From an uncultured Lachnospiraceae bacterium (GTDB taxonomy: Bacteria; Bacillota; Clostridia; Lachnospirales; Lachnospiraceae): a stretch of DNA of 64,000 nt. This document shows, in pieces, positions 8,236-17,121 of this stretch. The stretch is from the NCBI GenBank assembly GCA_945949085.1, contig CAMFDJ010000003.1, positions 62,001 to 126,000 on the forward strand, in the 5' to 3' direction. A model generated the notes under the pieces. It was not told the DNA's origin, made no database searches, and worked only from the letters and a program-made list of their open reading frames with translations. The position numbers and the translations under genes are program-made. The first letter of the stretch is position 1. Each line of letters opens with the position of its first letter.

Positions 8236-10004
8236 TAGAAGAAAAGGAAACATATATAACCGGTTTTGAAAAGCTGGTTCCCATGACAAAGACAGGGTAC
8301 ACAGTGGTGAGCCCGGGATTCGTCGTTGAGACACTTAGAGCGATGAGTCCGATCCGCAGCAGCTGGGAGATGAAAGAGATTCCCTATCTGCAGGAGGTGG
8401 AGATATTTCTGAAACAAAACGATATGACATGCCCGCAGCGTGTGCTCCTTGTGACGGAGGATGACAATGTGGCAAAGAAAGCGGCAGTCTATCTGACCGA
8501 ATGGGATGCGATGGAAGAGGACGTGGGAGATCCCAAAGTACATTGCATCGATCTGCGGCAGCAGACGGAGCTTGTGAAGGGGATCAATATGTCATCGGCA
8601 GTCATTGTCGCATCCTCTCTTCCAAAGCAGGATACCATCTGCTTTTGCGGTTGTCAGAATATATCGGTGTCGGATGAACAGTATAAAAGTATCTTGGTGG
8701 CAGATACAAGGAAAACGTTTGTGACCATATCACTTGCGGATTACACAAAAAGCTGGGTACAGACACTGATTCTCAAGCTGGGGTATGTACCTTTGTTTCT
8801 GGAACCGCTTCAGGATGACTATTATGCGGCGCTGATGCAGCATATGCTGTCGGCATATGGCTATACGCTGGAGGAGGGATTGACAGTGCGTGGTGTGATA
8901 GAGCTGCTGCGGAAAAAGTATGAAGAAGTATTTAACGAGGAGCTTCTGGAACGGGTCTTACAGATTGCCCTGGTCACAGCGATGGAACGAGGGGAAGAGG
9001 AAAAAATACTCAGACAGAGAGATTTGATTGACCTGTTTTGGCAAAAATGCGCTTCAGGAGAAAGCGCGAAGGCAAAGCTTATGAAGATGACGGGACTTGC
9101 AGAGGTAAAAGTGCTGGCGCGCAAAATGGAAGCGCTTGCCTATGAGGAGAAAAGGAATCATAAAATTGCCGGGCTCCATCATCACATGATATTTGCGGGC
9201 AATCCCGGGACAGGAAAGACCACCTGCGCTTCTCTTCTTGCGCGTATGCTATCTGAGATCAAAGGAGAACAAAAGCCTCTCGTGGTTGTATCGCGCAAGG
9301 ATCTGGTCGGCTCGTTTGTCGGACACACGGCGCCGCTTGTGGCAAAAGCGTTTGATGCGGCAAGAAACGGTTATCTCTTTGTTGATGAGGCGGGATTTTT
9401 CTTAAATCAGGAGAGCGGTGGATTTGTGACGGAGGCACTGAGGGAATTCGTCAGATATATGGAGGCATATCCGGATGTCACAGTTATTTTTGCCATGTAT
9501 ATGCGGGAGGTAGAAGCATTCCTGGGGCTGGATGACGGATTGGCATCGCGCATCCGTCATAGGATTCCATTTGCGGATTATGACAAAGAACAGCTTTATG
9601 AAATTGCAGACCGGATGGCACAGGGCTATGGATATCGTCTGGATAACGCCAGTAAGGAATATATTTTTACCTATATTGAACAGAAGAAAAGAAAAAATCG
9701 GGCGCAGTTTGGAAACGCGAGAGAAATGAGGAATCTGGTGGAAGAAGCAATCGCGCAGCTTTGCATGAGGCACAGAGTAGACCCCAGGGACGGAGTAAGC
9801 AGACCGGAAAATGAAGTAGACCCCAGGGACGGAGTAAGCAGACCGGAAAATGTAATCACACGGGAGGATATCAAAAAAGCCTGCAGGCATCTGCTGGAGG
9901 ATCGACTCCATACAAATGCCGGGCAGACTTTCGGTTTTATAAATCCGGACAATGTCGGCCTGACTGCTGTTCCACGCGAATCAAAGGCGCTCTGCTATGC
10001 ATGA
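8232..10004 (+). CDS. CbxX/CfxQ-type AAA+ ATPase with unknown N-terminal half
   Basis: 590 aa, the fourth gene of the operon, with an ATGA overlap at its start. Residues about 295-510 form a CbxX/SpoVK-like AAA+ domain: Walker A GNPGTGKT (323-330), pore-loop region VSRKDLVGSFVGHT, Walker B LFVDEAG (about 382-388) and an arginine-finger region LASRIRHRI. The N-terminal 280 residues have no P-loop but a strand pattern like a decayed ATPase domain (QRVLLVTEDDNVAKKAA), as in tandem CbxX proteins; this is inference. A 13-residue unit VDPRDGVSRPENE is duplicated in tandem at about 516-541. The last 68 bp overlap, in antisense, the HTH gene at 9937-10914. Confidence 0.88.
   Translation: MIEEKETYITGFEKLVPMTKTGYTVVSPGFVVETLRAMSPIRSSWEMKEIPYLQEVEIFLKQNDMTCPQRVLLVTEDDNVAKKAAVYLTEWDAMEEDVGDPKVHCIDLRQQTELVKGINMSSAVIVASSLPKQDTICFCGCQNISVSDEQYKSILVADTRKTFVTISLADYTKSWVQTLILKLGYVPLFLEPLQDDYYAALMQHMLSAYGYTLEEGLTVRGVIELLRKKYEEVFNEELLERVLQIALVTAMERGEEEKILRQRDLIDLFWQKCASGESAKAKLMKMTGLAEVKVLARKMEALAYEEKRNHKIAGLHHHMIFAGNPGTGKTTCASLLARMLSEIKGEQKPLVVVSRKDLVGSFVGHTAPLVAKAFDAARNGYLFVDEAGFFLNQESGGFVTEALREFVRYMEAYPDVTVIFAMYMREVEAFLGLDDGLASRIRHRIPFADYDKEQLYEIADRMAQGYGYRLDNASKEYIFTYIEQKKRKNRAQFGNAREMRNLVEEAIAQLCMRHRVDPRDGVSRPENEVDPRDGVSRPENVITREDIKKACRHLLEDRLHTNAGQTFGFINPDNVGLTAVPRESKALCYA
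9777..9852 (+). repeat. 39-bp in-frame tandem duplication
   Basis: Two nearly identical 39-bp units begin at 9777 and 9816 (GTAGACCCCAGGGACGGAGT...). They encode VDPRDGVSRPENE then VDPRDGVSRPEN inside the CbxX-type ATPase, between its lid helices and its C-terminus. The period is divisible by three, so copy-number change keeps the frame. Confidence 0.9.
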
Positions 10005-10914
10005 TCTGACCATACTTATCACCGATGTACTGATAAATTGATTGTGAGATCAGACTGCATAAGGTCGGATCGATTGCGTGATCAGCGGATACTTCCTGTA
10101 TTTCAAAACAGCGCAATCTGTAATAGGCATACAGAAAATACCAGGTCTGTGGCTCAACATGGAGCAGATAGGCAAGATTATTGCTGTCAAAGGAAAAGTT
10201 TGTTTCGGCTATCTGTTTTTCAAACTGCGAAAGCAGCACATTGCCGGTGCGTTTTCGATTGGTCTGCTGCAGGAATTGATTGGCCTGATATTGATATGTC
10301 ATTTCGTGATACAGTGTCATCTTGATATTATTTTTCCTGTTGAGGATGTTTTGTATCTGTTCAAAGCGCGGGACAAAACGATCCAACAGGGAAAGCAAAT
10401 AGTTCCGGTCTCTTTCCGGCAGCTCGGGGAATGCCATTGTGAGATACAGGTCATCCTCCAGCGCATACCGGAACGCATCGAAATGTTCCATAATATACTG
10501 CTGGGCAGATTCGTTTAAGGAGCAGAAAAAGTCACACAGGTCTTTCTTTCGTGCGGCTTTTTCGTCTTCTCTTTCCTCTGTGAAATCGTCGAGATTGATG
10601 ACAGGAATATCATCAAACAGGGCATTTGGTTCTTTGCCGATGGCTTTGGCGATTGCGCCAAGAATCTCATCCCGAGTCTTGGCTGACGGGATGACATCTC
10701 CCCGGACATATGTGCTCATGGTACGCTGGCTTTTTCCGGACAAAAGCGCAATACTTTTGCCCGTGAGTCTGTTGTCTGCGCATTCCTGTAACCCCGGATT
10801 TTGTGCGATGGCACTTTCTGTGATGCGGAATGCCTCATCAGTGCGGCTCTTATTGATCAGATATTGCAATTCGGATGCAAATAGCTTGCTTGGGTCATTT
10901 CGTTTGGTTCGCAT
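9937..10914 (-). CDS. HTH-domain transcriptional regulator, 325 aa
   Basis: A helix-turn-helix of XRE type lies at about residues 50-93 (GKSIALLSGKSQRTMSTYVRGDVIPS), followed by a helical region of about 230 residues I cannot assign. Its many Leu/Tyr positions suggest a dimerisation or sensing domain. The start at 10914 has AGAGGA 6 bp upstream. It is convergent with the MoxR operon and its last 68 bp lie antisense to the CbxX gene end. It is also divergent from the 212-aa gene, so it is a candidate regulator of one or both neighbours (inference). Confidence 0.75.
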   Translation of the reverse strand: MRTKRNDPSKLFASELQYLINKSRTDEAFRITESAIAQNPGLQECADNRLTGKSIALLSGKSQRTMSTYVRGDVIPSAKTRDEILGAIAKAIGKEPNALFDDIPVINLDDFTEEREDEKAARKKDLCDFFCSLNESAQQYIMEHFDAFRYALEDDLYLTMAFPELPERDRNYLLSLLDRFVPRFEQIQNILNRKNNIKMTLYHEMTYQYQANQFLQQTNRKRTGNVLLSQFEKQIAETNFSFDSNNLAYLLHVEPQTWYFLYAYYRLRCFEIQEVSADHAIDPTLCSLISQSIYQYIGDKYGQIMHSRAPLIRVEQQSGRHCPDL

Positions 10915-11091
10915 ATGGATTCCTCTTTTCTAAAAGTTATATTGTTGTACTTATAAGATAACATAGTGCTATAAAAAAAGAAAGTATTTCTTTGGGATAA
11001 ATTTTGAATCAGTCTCATAATCAAAGATGTGAAAGGTATTAGGAGCACTGATCTTTGCTGGATAAGTTATGGAAAGATGGATTTATAAATG

Positions 11092-11194
11092 TATAAAATG
11101 CTAAATGTAATAAAAAACAGTAAATTTACGAAAAGATATTGACATAAAATTATATTTACTATATTATAAAGGTACATCATAAAAGTTAATGATG
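11092..11194 (+). promoter_or_regulatory. Promoter of the 212-aa/GHKL cassette, copy 1
   Basis: TATAAAATGCTAAATG (11092-11107) precedes TTGACA (11139-11144), a 17-bp spacer and TATTAT (11162-11167). An inverted repeat CATCAT/ATGATG follows at 11175-11194. The same 16-mer at almost the same distance from an identical -35/-10 pair occurs at 16742-16818. This lies in the 306-bp gap between the HTH gene and the 212-aa gene; the rest of that gap is AT-rich without further features I can support. Confidence 0.8.
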
Positions 11195-11220
11195 GAATAT
11201 GAATACTATAAGGAGGAACA

Positions 11221-11859
11221 ATGATGAGAAAAGCAACGATGATTGAACTTTTGGGAAAAGAAAATATGACGAGGGAGACGCTGCGTTGTAAGTTTTTGCT
11301 GACAGATGTTGAAGGCGATGGAAAGAGCGGAAAAACGATTTTTTTATCAGTTGATGACGCGCTGAAAATGGTGAATGGCTCAGAAAGATATGATTTGAGC
11401 GGACAATCGTATTGGATCATTCCGAGGCAAATTCGGTTTTTTCAGTTGAAAAAGGATCAATTCGTACGGTTTGCCTTTGAGAAGGGACTCATCTCCGGTG
11501 TGGAATATCTTGACTTTTGCATGGGGCGGCTTGCGTCGTATCAGAAGAGATTTGACAGCAAAACCAAAATCTGCACATTGTTTTTTGAACAATTTGCCAC
11601 AAAGAAAATGCGCGAAAAATATGAGGATTTTTGGGAAATGTATCGGAACTTTGATAAAGAAGATGCCTTTGCAGAGCTGCCAAAAATCACAAAAAGGATG
11701 GGTGGAGAATTTCAGGGGTGTTATTACGACGAATGGAGCTGCAAAAGACCGATCACTTCGCGCGTATATTATGAGCTGCAAAACGATTACATCGAATGCC
11801 TGAAATATTGTTTCAGGGAGGAAATCTGTCCGAAGGAGGATGCGCCGGAAGCGGCATGA
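11221..11859 (+). CDS. Unknown protein, 212 aa
   Basis: The family is not recognised. AAGGAGGA lies 4-5 bp before the first of two in-frame ATGs (11221, 11224). The protein is soluble, with a beta-rich first third (RCKFLLTDVEG, KTIFLSVDDAL) and a helical, aromatic-rich remainder (FWEMYRNFDKED, GCYYDEWSC). It is transcribed from the promoter at 11139-11167 and is followed after 33 bp by the broken GHKL-ATPase gene. The two probably formed one cassette. Confidence 0.65.
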   Translation: MMRKATMIELLGKENMTRETLRCKFLLTDVEGDGKSGKTIFLSVDDALKMVNGSERYDLSGQSYWIIPRQIRFFQLKKDQFVRFAFEKGLISGVEYLDFCMGRLASYQKRFDSKTKICTLFFEQFATKKMREKYEDFWEMYRNFDKEDAFAELPKITKRMGGEFQGCYYDEWSCKRPITSRVYYELQNDYIECLKYCFREEICPKEDAPEAA

Positions 11860-11892
11860 ATGTAGCGGATCGTTATAGTATGGGGTGGAAAA

Positions 11893-13724
11893 ATGTCGTA
11901 TATACAGAAAATCAATGAATTAATTGAAACCACTATCTTGAAAAATACTACTTCAAAAATCTTACAGCATATGGGACGGATCAGGAATGCCAGTTCTCTC
12001 AATCAGGCGCGCAGGTGGGTGATGGAGTTGATTCAGAATGCACAGGATGTTTCCTTTGAGGAGGGAATTCGCATCCGCATCACGCTGACGGATGACAATC
12101 TGACTTTTGCGCACACCGGAAAGCCGTTTCGGGTAAGCTGTTATGTTTTTTGGTAAAAAACAATTACGGAAAAATTTGGAATGTGATTGGGATACCTTTG
12201 TGGCAGGAGCATGCTGAAATGTCAGAAAGTTGGGTGAGTGCGCATATATATGATGAGCTCTACCGGATTATTGCAAAGGAAGAAATCATTGAAACGGATC
12301 AGGGAATGAAAGCTCTTTGGGAACCAAAACTTCGATTTGTGAGCGCAGATTCCCAAACTGAAAAAGAGGATGTCTATTGGCTGATTGCAAAGCAACAGAA
12401 ATATTTCACAGCAAAACATGAGGTAAACTGGCCTGAGATTTTAAAGGGATATTGTGAAAAGCAGGACAAAATCTATGAAATCGGACTGGAAAACATCATC
12501 AAGAATATAAAGCCAATTCTCCGCTCTTTTCCGGATGCTCGTGATGCAATGGAATGGCTAAACCGTCTTTACAGATCCTGTATGAAAATAGAAGGATACA
12601 GGGTGCAGATTAGAAGTGGAGAGGTTGGAATATATCCCAGTCAGTATCCGAATGAATTTCAGGAATACAGAACGGTGTATACGCATCTTGATGTGAAGGA
12701 AGATCAAATCACGGATGCATTGCTCAGAGAAATATCGGAATCGTTTTTGGGTTATCGATCTATGGAAGAGTATAGAAAAAAGCTTGTAGCACAGGAATTT
12801 GAATTGGAGAAAGGAGATTTGGAATCATTTACAGATGAAAATGTGGCAGAATTGATCAGACATTTCACTAATTCTGTCATACATAATTATAAAATGGATT
12901 CTCTCGAGGAAAGAATTCAAATTGGATGTGCAAAGCTGGCAGAATGGATTGAAAGCAGTCTGGAAAAAGATGATAAGGCAAAAATGTATTTTCCCGAATA
13001 TTGTTCGGATGAGGGGAGAGCAAAGCTTCTGACATCAAAAGCAGTTGCCGCTTTGAGCCGAAATCTCAGAGATACTATGCAAAAGTTGGCCGATACAGAA
13101 AAAGAGTTGAAAGATAGAGAACTTGAGATGATAAAACTCAGAGAAAGGATTGCCAGACAGGAAAACTGTCAGGAGCAGGATTCATTTTCAAATGATGTGT
13201 TTTTAAACGATGCATGGTTTACGCAAGAGGAGCTGGAAAGCTATGGAGGAGAAGCGGAAGACTTTGGAAGGATGGTGGGAACTGCCGGAGAATTATTTGC
13301 ATTTGAGAAGCTAAAAGCAATGTTTGAGGATAAGAATGTGCAGGAGCAGATTGGAGAATTCCGGAACGATTTGTTTGACCAACAGCTTACTTACGAGGTG
13401 ATACGACCTGATACAGAGCAATATAAGCAGGCGGGATTTGATATTGCCATATATGGCAAAAATGAGGTTGGAACCATCATCACAGAGGATTATTTTGAGG
13501 TGAAGACCCATACTACAAAAAGTGTTGTGAAAAATACGCTTCATTTTTCGGAAGAACAGATGAAATATGCAATGAGAAAGGGGAAAAACTATCATGCACT
13601 GCTTGTCAGCTATGATGCGGCTGGGGGCAAATGTATTGGAATACATGTATATCATAATGTGATTGCTCAAATCATTGGAGGAGAATTGAAACACGCGGAG
13701 TGTGGCTATTGTTACAATATTTGA
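11893..13724 (+). pseudogene. Broken GHKL-type ATPase / DUF3883 protein
   Basis: Two frames make up this locus. 11893-12156 encodes 87 aa with a GHKL (Hsp90-like) N-box, ELIQNAQD (residues 45-52), and an HTGKPF strand, but stops before the glycine-rich ATP lid of the fold. 12150-13724 (TTG start, 524 aa) encodes helical and coiled-coil sequence (about 300-345) and a C-terminal DUF3883-like domain (TAGELFAFEKLK, GFDIAIYG, YFEVKTHT). That pattern resembles the full-length sacsin-like ATPase-DUF3883 proteins of defence regions, which are much longer. The likely cause is an internal deletion plus frame loss near 12130. The second part could still be made as a separate protein. N-box and DUF3883 calls are fair; pseudogene status is inferred. 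Confidence 0.65.
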
Positions 13725-13758
13725 AAGAAAAGAATATAGTTTTTCAAAAACTGATTTG

Positions 13759-13791
13759 GATCCCCCATGAGATTGTGTCCTATGGGGGATC
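13759..13791 (+). terminator. Stem-loop terminator between convergent genes
   Basis: GATCCCCCAT (13759-13768) pairs perfectly with ATGGGGGATC (13782-13791) around a 13-nt loop. The T-run is weak (GTGTTCTCACTTTTT). It sits between the stops of the broken GHKL gene and the STAND gene, so it may serve both strands. Confidence 0.65.
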
Positions 13792-13829
13792 GTGTTCTCA
13801 CTTTTTACATATGGAAAAGACAGAAAGTA

Positions 13830-16598
13830 TCAGATAGTATAATATCTAAGGAGCATGTCTAAATGAACAGTTACCTCTTCTAATTTTTCGGCATCATTTT
13901 TTTCAAAACCCTCTAATAGTTCGGCTTCTTTTTTTTCAACATTCTCTAAATCATCTTTGTTGTAATGTTGCTTATATATTTGTAACTGATTCTTATAATA
14001 AGAGAATAGCATAGTGAACCGTTCCAGATCTTCATCAGTGCAAATGTCTTTTCTGCATAAGTTAAAACCAAGCGTGAAATAAATTTTTTCGATGGAATCA
14101 TAAAGATAATCGCTCTGATAAGCATCTTCTCCATATTCCTCCAACATAATTCGGATGCATTTAAGACCAAATGAAACAGCTTCTTCATAGTCTCCCAGCT
14201 TGTAATGATAGTTCATCTGCATATGATACAGCCGCGCCTGATCAAGAGGGGCAGAATTGTCGCACTGCTCATAGAGATCCAGATAGTGCCGGTAAGCAGC
14301 GAGCTCTTCTTCTGAATCGTCAAGGGTATTGATATAGTGGCGGCAAAACCAACGAATGGAATCTTCATCTCTTTGTTCATGCGCTCTTTTAACGAAGCTT
14401 TCGGTCTTTTCTTTGAGAGAATCGGCATTTGAGACAGAGTCCGGAATCAGATATTCTATTTTTTGCTGATAGAACCTCGTTGTGTCTTCGTATTCCTTTA
14501 CTTGATTTTCATATCCCCCTTCTTCGGCTTGCAACTTCTTAGCAGTTCGAAAAAGATCCTCATGAACAGTAATCATTCTTTCGCACTCGTTCCGCTTAGC
14601 CGCTGAGTCGGTCAGCAGAAGAAATTCTTTCTTGTCCAACTGACCTGCGAGAGACGTGGGAATATCCTCAGGCATGACGGAGCGGATTTTTTGCAGGACG
14701 ATATAGAGACAGTAGTGGTAATAGTTCTCTGTCAAACTGTCATAAAAGGAGAGCCAGACGCTGAATAAAGCCTGCGCATCAGAGTGTTTTTCAAAAGACA
14801 ATGCCTGAAAGCGTTTGGTTACTTCTGACGCGGTAGGATAGGTTTTTGCAGCATCCTGATGCAAGAGAGAAAGGAAAGACGGAATCAGTGCGTCAACGCC
14901 GCTCTCCAGCATCCTGAGTTTTTCTGCAAGACTTTTCAAAAGGGCATATTTCTTGTTGAAAAGCAAATAGTGCAGTGCTTGTTCGAGTGCAGCGCAGAGC
15001 GTATGATCAAATGAAAACGGATTTGGATCACTTTCACTTTTGCATCGGATGCAGCAGTTGCAGTACGCATAAAAGAGCAAAAAAGCATTCTTGTTGGACA
15101 GTTTTTTCTGCATGTGGGAATAGAGCTGCTCTTTGAATTGGCGTGCGGATTGCCGGCTGCAGGTGCCAAACAGAACATTATGATCCAACCCCTGCAAAGA
15201 CAGAAGACCGGCCTGTTTGCAAATGAGATTTCCTTTTATGAAATCCTGGTAGTTGATGAGAGCGGAAATGTCATTTTTCCAGATGTATTGGCGTAGAAGT
15301 TCATCCGTCCAGACCTCCAGACAGGCCAGGGTGGCAAGTAGCGCTGTCTCTTTTTTGCTTAGATACAGCATATAACGGTTGGATATCGCTATTTTATGTT
15401 CGTCTCCGGACAGAACTTCCTTGAAATCATTGAGTGAAAGAGCTGCGCCACCCATTTGCTGCTCGAAACCTGCCATTTTGAAATAGGTGTCGACGCAAAG
15501 CTCCAGTTTGAAGGTGTAGCCTGCCGCCATTTCCATGATGTAGTCGGCAAATTCTTCCGGTATGCCATTCCCTTTTTTCGGATCCGTCAGATAACAACGG
15601 ATATCGTCTGTTTTTGCCTGTCTGACAGAAAGCGTATCAAAGGAAGTCTGTACCTTATGCCCGGATGAAGAATGGATATCGTCCGCATCATATTTGGTCC
15701 AATCAATCTCGTCACGACCCGCAATGAGCCAGAAGGTGTTTGGCAGATAATGGATCAGTCCGTTCTTTCCTGTGAGCCAGGATAAATAGGAATCCGAGTC
15801 GTCGTGCTTATGATCTTCATAGGCACTGCATTCGAGCGTATCGAGAATGAAAATGGTATGGGGTCTTTCTTTGCCCTTCTTTCTGGTCAATTCTTCCTGC
15901 CATGCCACAAAATCCAGAATGAAGTAATGCAGCAGATGCTCCTCCATGTTGTTTATGGGCAGGCAGTCAATCAGGGCAAAGTCCTGTTTGTATTTTTGTG
16001 CTAAATAGACATCAGCTCCCTTGCGATAGAGATCACCTGCAAGGTCGGAGACAGAGCCTGCCGTATCGAGCATATCGCTTATACCGGGGACAAAAGACAG
16101 GGCTTTGGAGGCGATGGAAACATACTCATTTTGGGAAATGGCAGCCGTTTTTGTCTCGACTTCAATCGATTCTGCCTCTTGACCGCGCAGCTCTTGATAA
16201 TGCGAGAAGACCGCAGAAAATCTGGGGAAGAGGTGTGCATTTTGCATGCTTTGGCAACAGGCCTTTGCAAGGTCGAAGAGATAGCATGCAATATCGGTCT
16301 GTTCGCGGCTCTGCAGGTCATAGTAAATGGAAATGCAAGCTTTTTCATACTTTTCCCGGAAGGTGCGATGCATCCTGCGGCAGAGAAAGCTTTTGCCGAT
16401 TCCCGGATCTCCCTGCAGATACGTCACATAGGCATATTCATTATTCTTTTGGTCAGATGCTGCCAAAACGCATGCATCGTGAAATGCATTATAATGGTTC
16501 AGGATTTGCTGACATTCCTGCTGTCTGGAAATCTCTGCGCTCGGATTTCTGCCAATAAAGTCGGCGGTTTGATATGGCTTTCTCTCTTTGATTCGCAT
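13830..16598 (-). CDS. STAND-like P-loop NTPase with C-terminal helical repeats
   Basis: 922 aa from ATG 16598, chosen because GGAGA lies just upstream; the frame is open 28 codons further to 16682 without a ribosome site. The NTPase domain has Walker A GDPGIGKS (63-70) and a Walker B-like strand TIFILDTLEC (about 251), followed by FWLIAGRDEIDW (sensor-like). Between them a hydrophobic stretch (ALSFVPGISDMLDTAGSVSD) interrupts the domain. The C-terminal 350 residues are helical repeats of TPR type (YHYKLGDYEEAVSFGLKCI, ALYHLL-like units). This architecture is that of STAND regulators and defence sensors; no effector domain is recognisable. It is convergent with the broken GHKL gene. Confidence 0.75.
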   Translation of the reverse strand: MRIKERKPYQTADFIGRNPSAEISRQQECQQILNHYNAFHDACVLAASDQKNNEYAYVTYLQGDPGIGKSFLCRRMHRTFREKYEKACISIYYDLQSREQTDIACYLFDLAKACCQSMQNAHLFPRFSAVFSHYQELRGQEAESIEVETKTAAISQNEYVSIASKALSFVPGISDMLDTAGSVSDLAGDLYRKGADVYLAQKYKQDFALIDCLPINNMEEHLLHYFILDFVAWQEELTRKKGKERPHTIFILDTLECSAYEDHKHDDSDSYLSWLTGKNGLIHYLPNTFWLIAGRDEIDWTKYDADDIHSSSGHKVQTSFDTLSVRQAKTDDIRCYLTDPKKGNGIPEEFADYIMEMAAGYTFKLELCVDTYFKMAGFEQQMGGAALSLNDFKEVLSGDEHKIAISNRYMLYLSKKETALLATLACLEVWTDELLRQYIWKNDISALINYQDFIKGNLICKQAGLLSLQGLDHNVLFGTCSRQSARQFKEQLYSHMQKKLSNKNAFLLFYAYCNCCIRCKSESDPNPFSFDHTLCAALEQALHYLLFNKKYALLKSLAEKLRMLESGVDALIPSFLSLLHQDAAKTYPTASEVTKRFQALSFEKHSDAQALFSVWLSFYDSLTENYYHYCLYIVLQKIRSVMPEDIPTSLAGQLDKKEFLLLTDSAAKRNECERMITVHEDLFRTAKKLQAEEGGYENQVKEYEDTTRFYQQKIEYLIPDSVSNADSLKEKTESFVKRAHEQRDEDSIRWFCRHYINTLDDSEEELAAYRHYLDLYEQCDNSAPLDQARLYHMQMNYHYKLGDYEEAVSFGLKCIRIMLEEYGEDAYQSDYLYDSIEKIYFTLGFNLCRKDICTDEDLERFTMLFSYYKNQLQIYKQHYNKDDLENVEKKEAELLEGFEKNDAEKLEEVTVHLDMLLRYYTI

Positions 16599-16723
16599 CT
16601 TTTGTTCTCCTTTATCGGGCTGTTCTTTACAAGAGTTTTGTACGGTCTGTTTTATTATAAAATGATGAGATTGATAAAACAAGTATTGCGATGAGGTGGC
16701 AATGATATTTTATCGGAAAGTAT

Positions 16724-16818
16724 TATAAAACGCCAAATGCATATAAAATGCTAAATGCAAGGAATAATAAGCAATAATTAAGCATTATATTGACATTAAG
16801 CTATGCCAATGCTATTAT
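16724..16818 (+). promoter_or_regulatory. Orphan promoter, copy 2 of the 212-aa cassette promoter
   Basis: TATAAAACGCCAAATGC (16724) and TATAAAATGCTAAATGC (16742) form an 18-bp tandem. TTGACA (16790-16795), a 17-bp spacer and TATTAT (16813-16818) follow. The second element matches 11092-11107, and its distance to TTGACA (48 bp) is within 1 bp of copy 1 (47 bp). No ORF follows in the sense direction before the IS110 element. Confidence 0.75.
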
Positions 16819-16841
16819 TATATGGTATTATTGAAGTATAT

Positions 16842-17041
16842 GACGAATTATTGTTGTGGTAAAGCAGCGCAAAGATGCGAAAACTGAAAGGAATGAACGG
16901 AAACGACTATCTTGAAGAATAGTACTTCAACACCAGCAAGGAGATACTTATATTGGGGGGATAGGATTTTCGAAATCGTAATCGAGTGTTTGCTATAGGA
17001 AATGATTTGTGCGGAGGTATTAGTGTGAAAGAAAGTAGAGG
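16842..17041 (+). pseudogene. Decayed remnant related to the GHKL cassette
   Basis: Within the 523-bp gap 16599-17121, bases 16900-16932 match 11926-11958 at 29 of 33 positions. The latter is the start of the broken GHKL gene. In the matching frame the remnant reads ETTILKNSTS against ETTILKNTTS and stops after about 32 codons. It sits 110 bp after the -35 of promoter copy 2, against 787 bp in copy 1, so the counterpart of the 212-aa gene is missing. No intact gene is seen here. Confidence 0.55.
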
Positions 17042-17121
17042 AAAAACATAAATTTGGCACACTTGAATAAGCTGTCTAAGGCAGGCAACTTTTTGAAGTG
17101 TTATAGAGTTAGGAAATTATA

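Noticed and set aside
10439..10933. 164-aa plus-strand ORF over the HTH regulator
   Set aside because: Shadow frame: no ribosome site or family features, while the minus strand has a clear HTH protein.
12130..12156. Programmed frameshift between the two GHKL ORFs
   Set aside because: No slippery heptamer with a downstream structure is evident, and the ATP-lid region is missing, which a frameshift alone would not explain.
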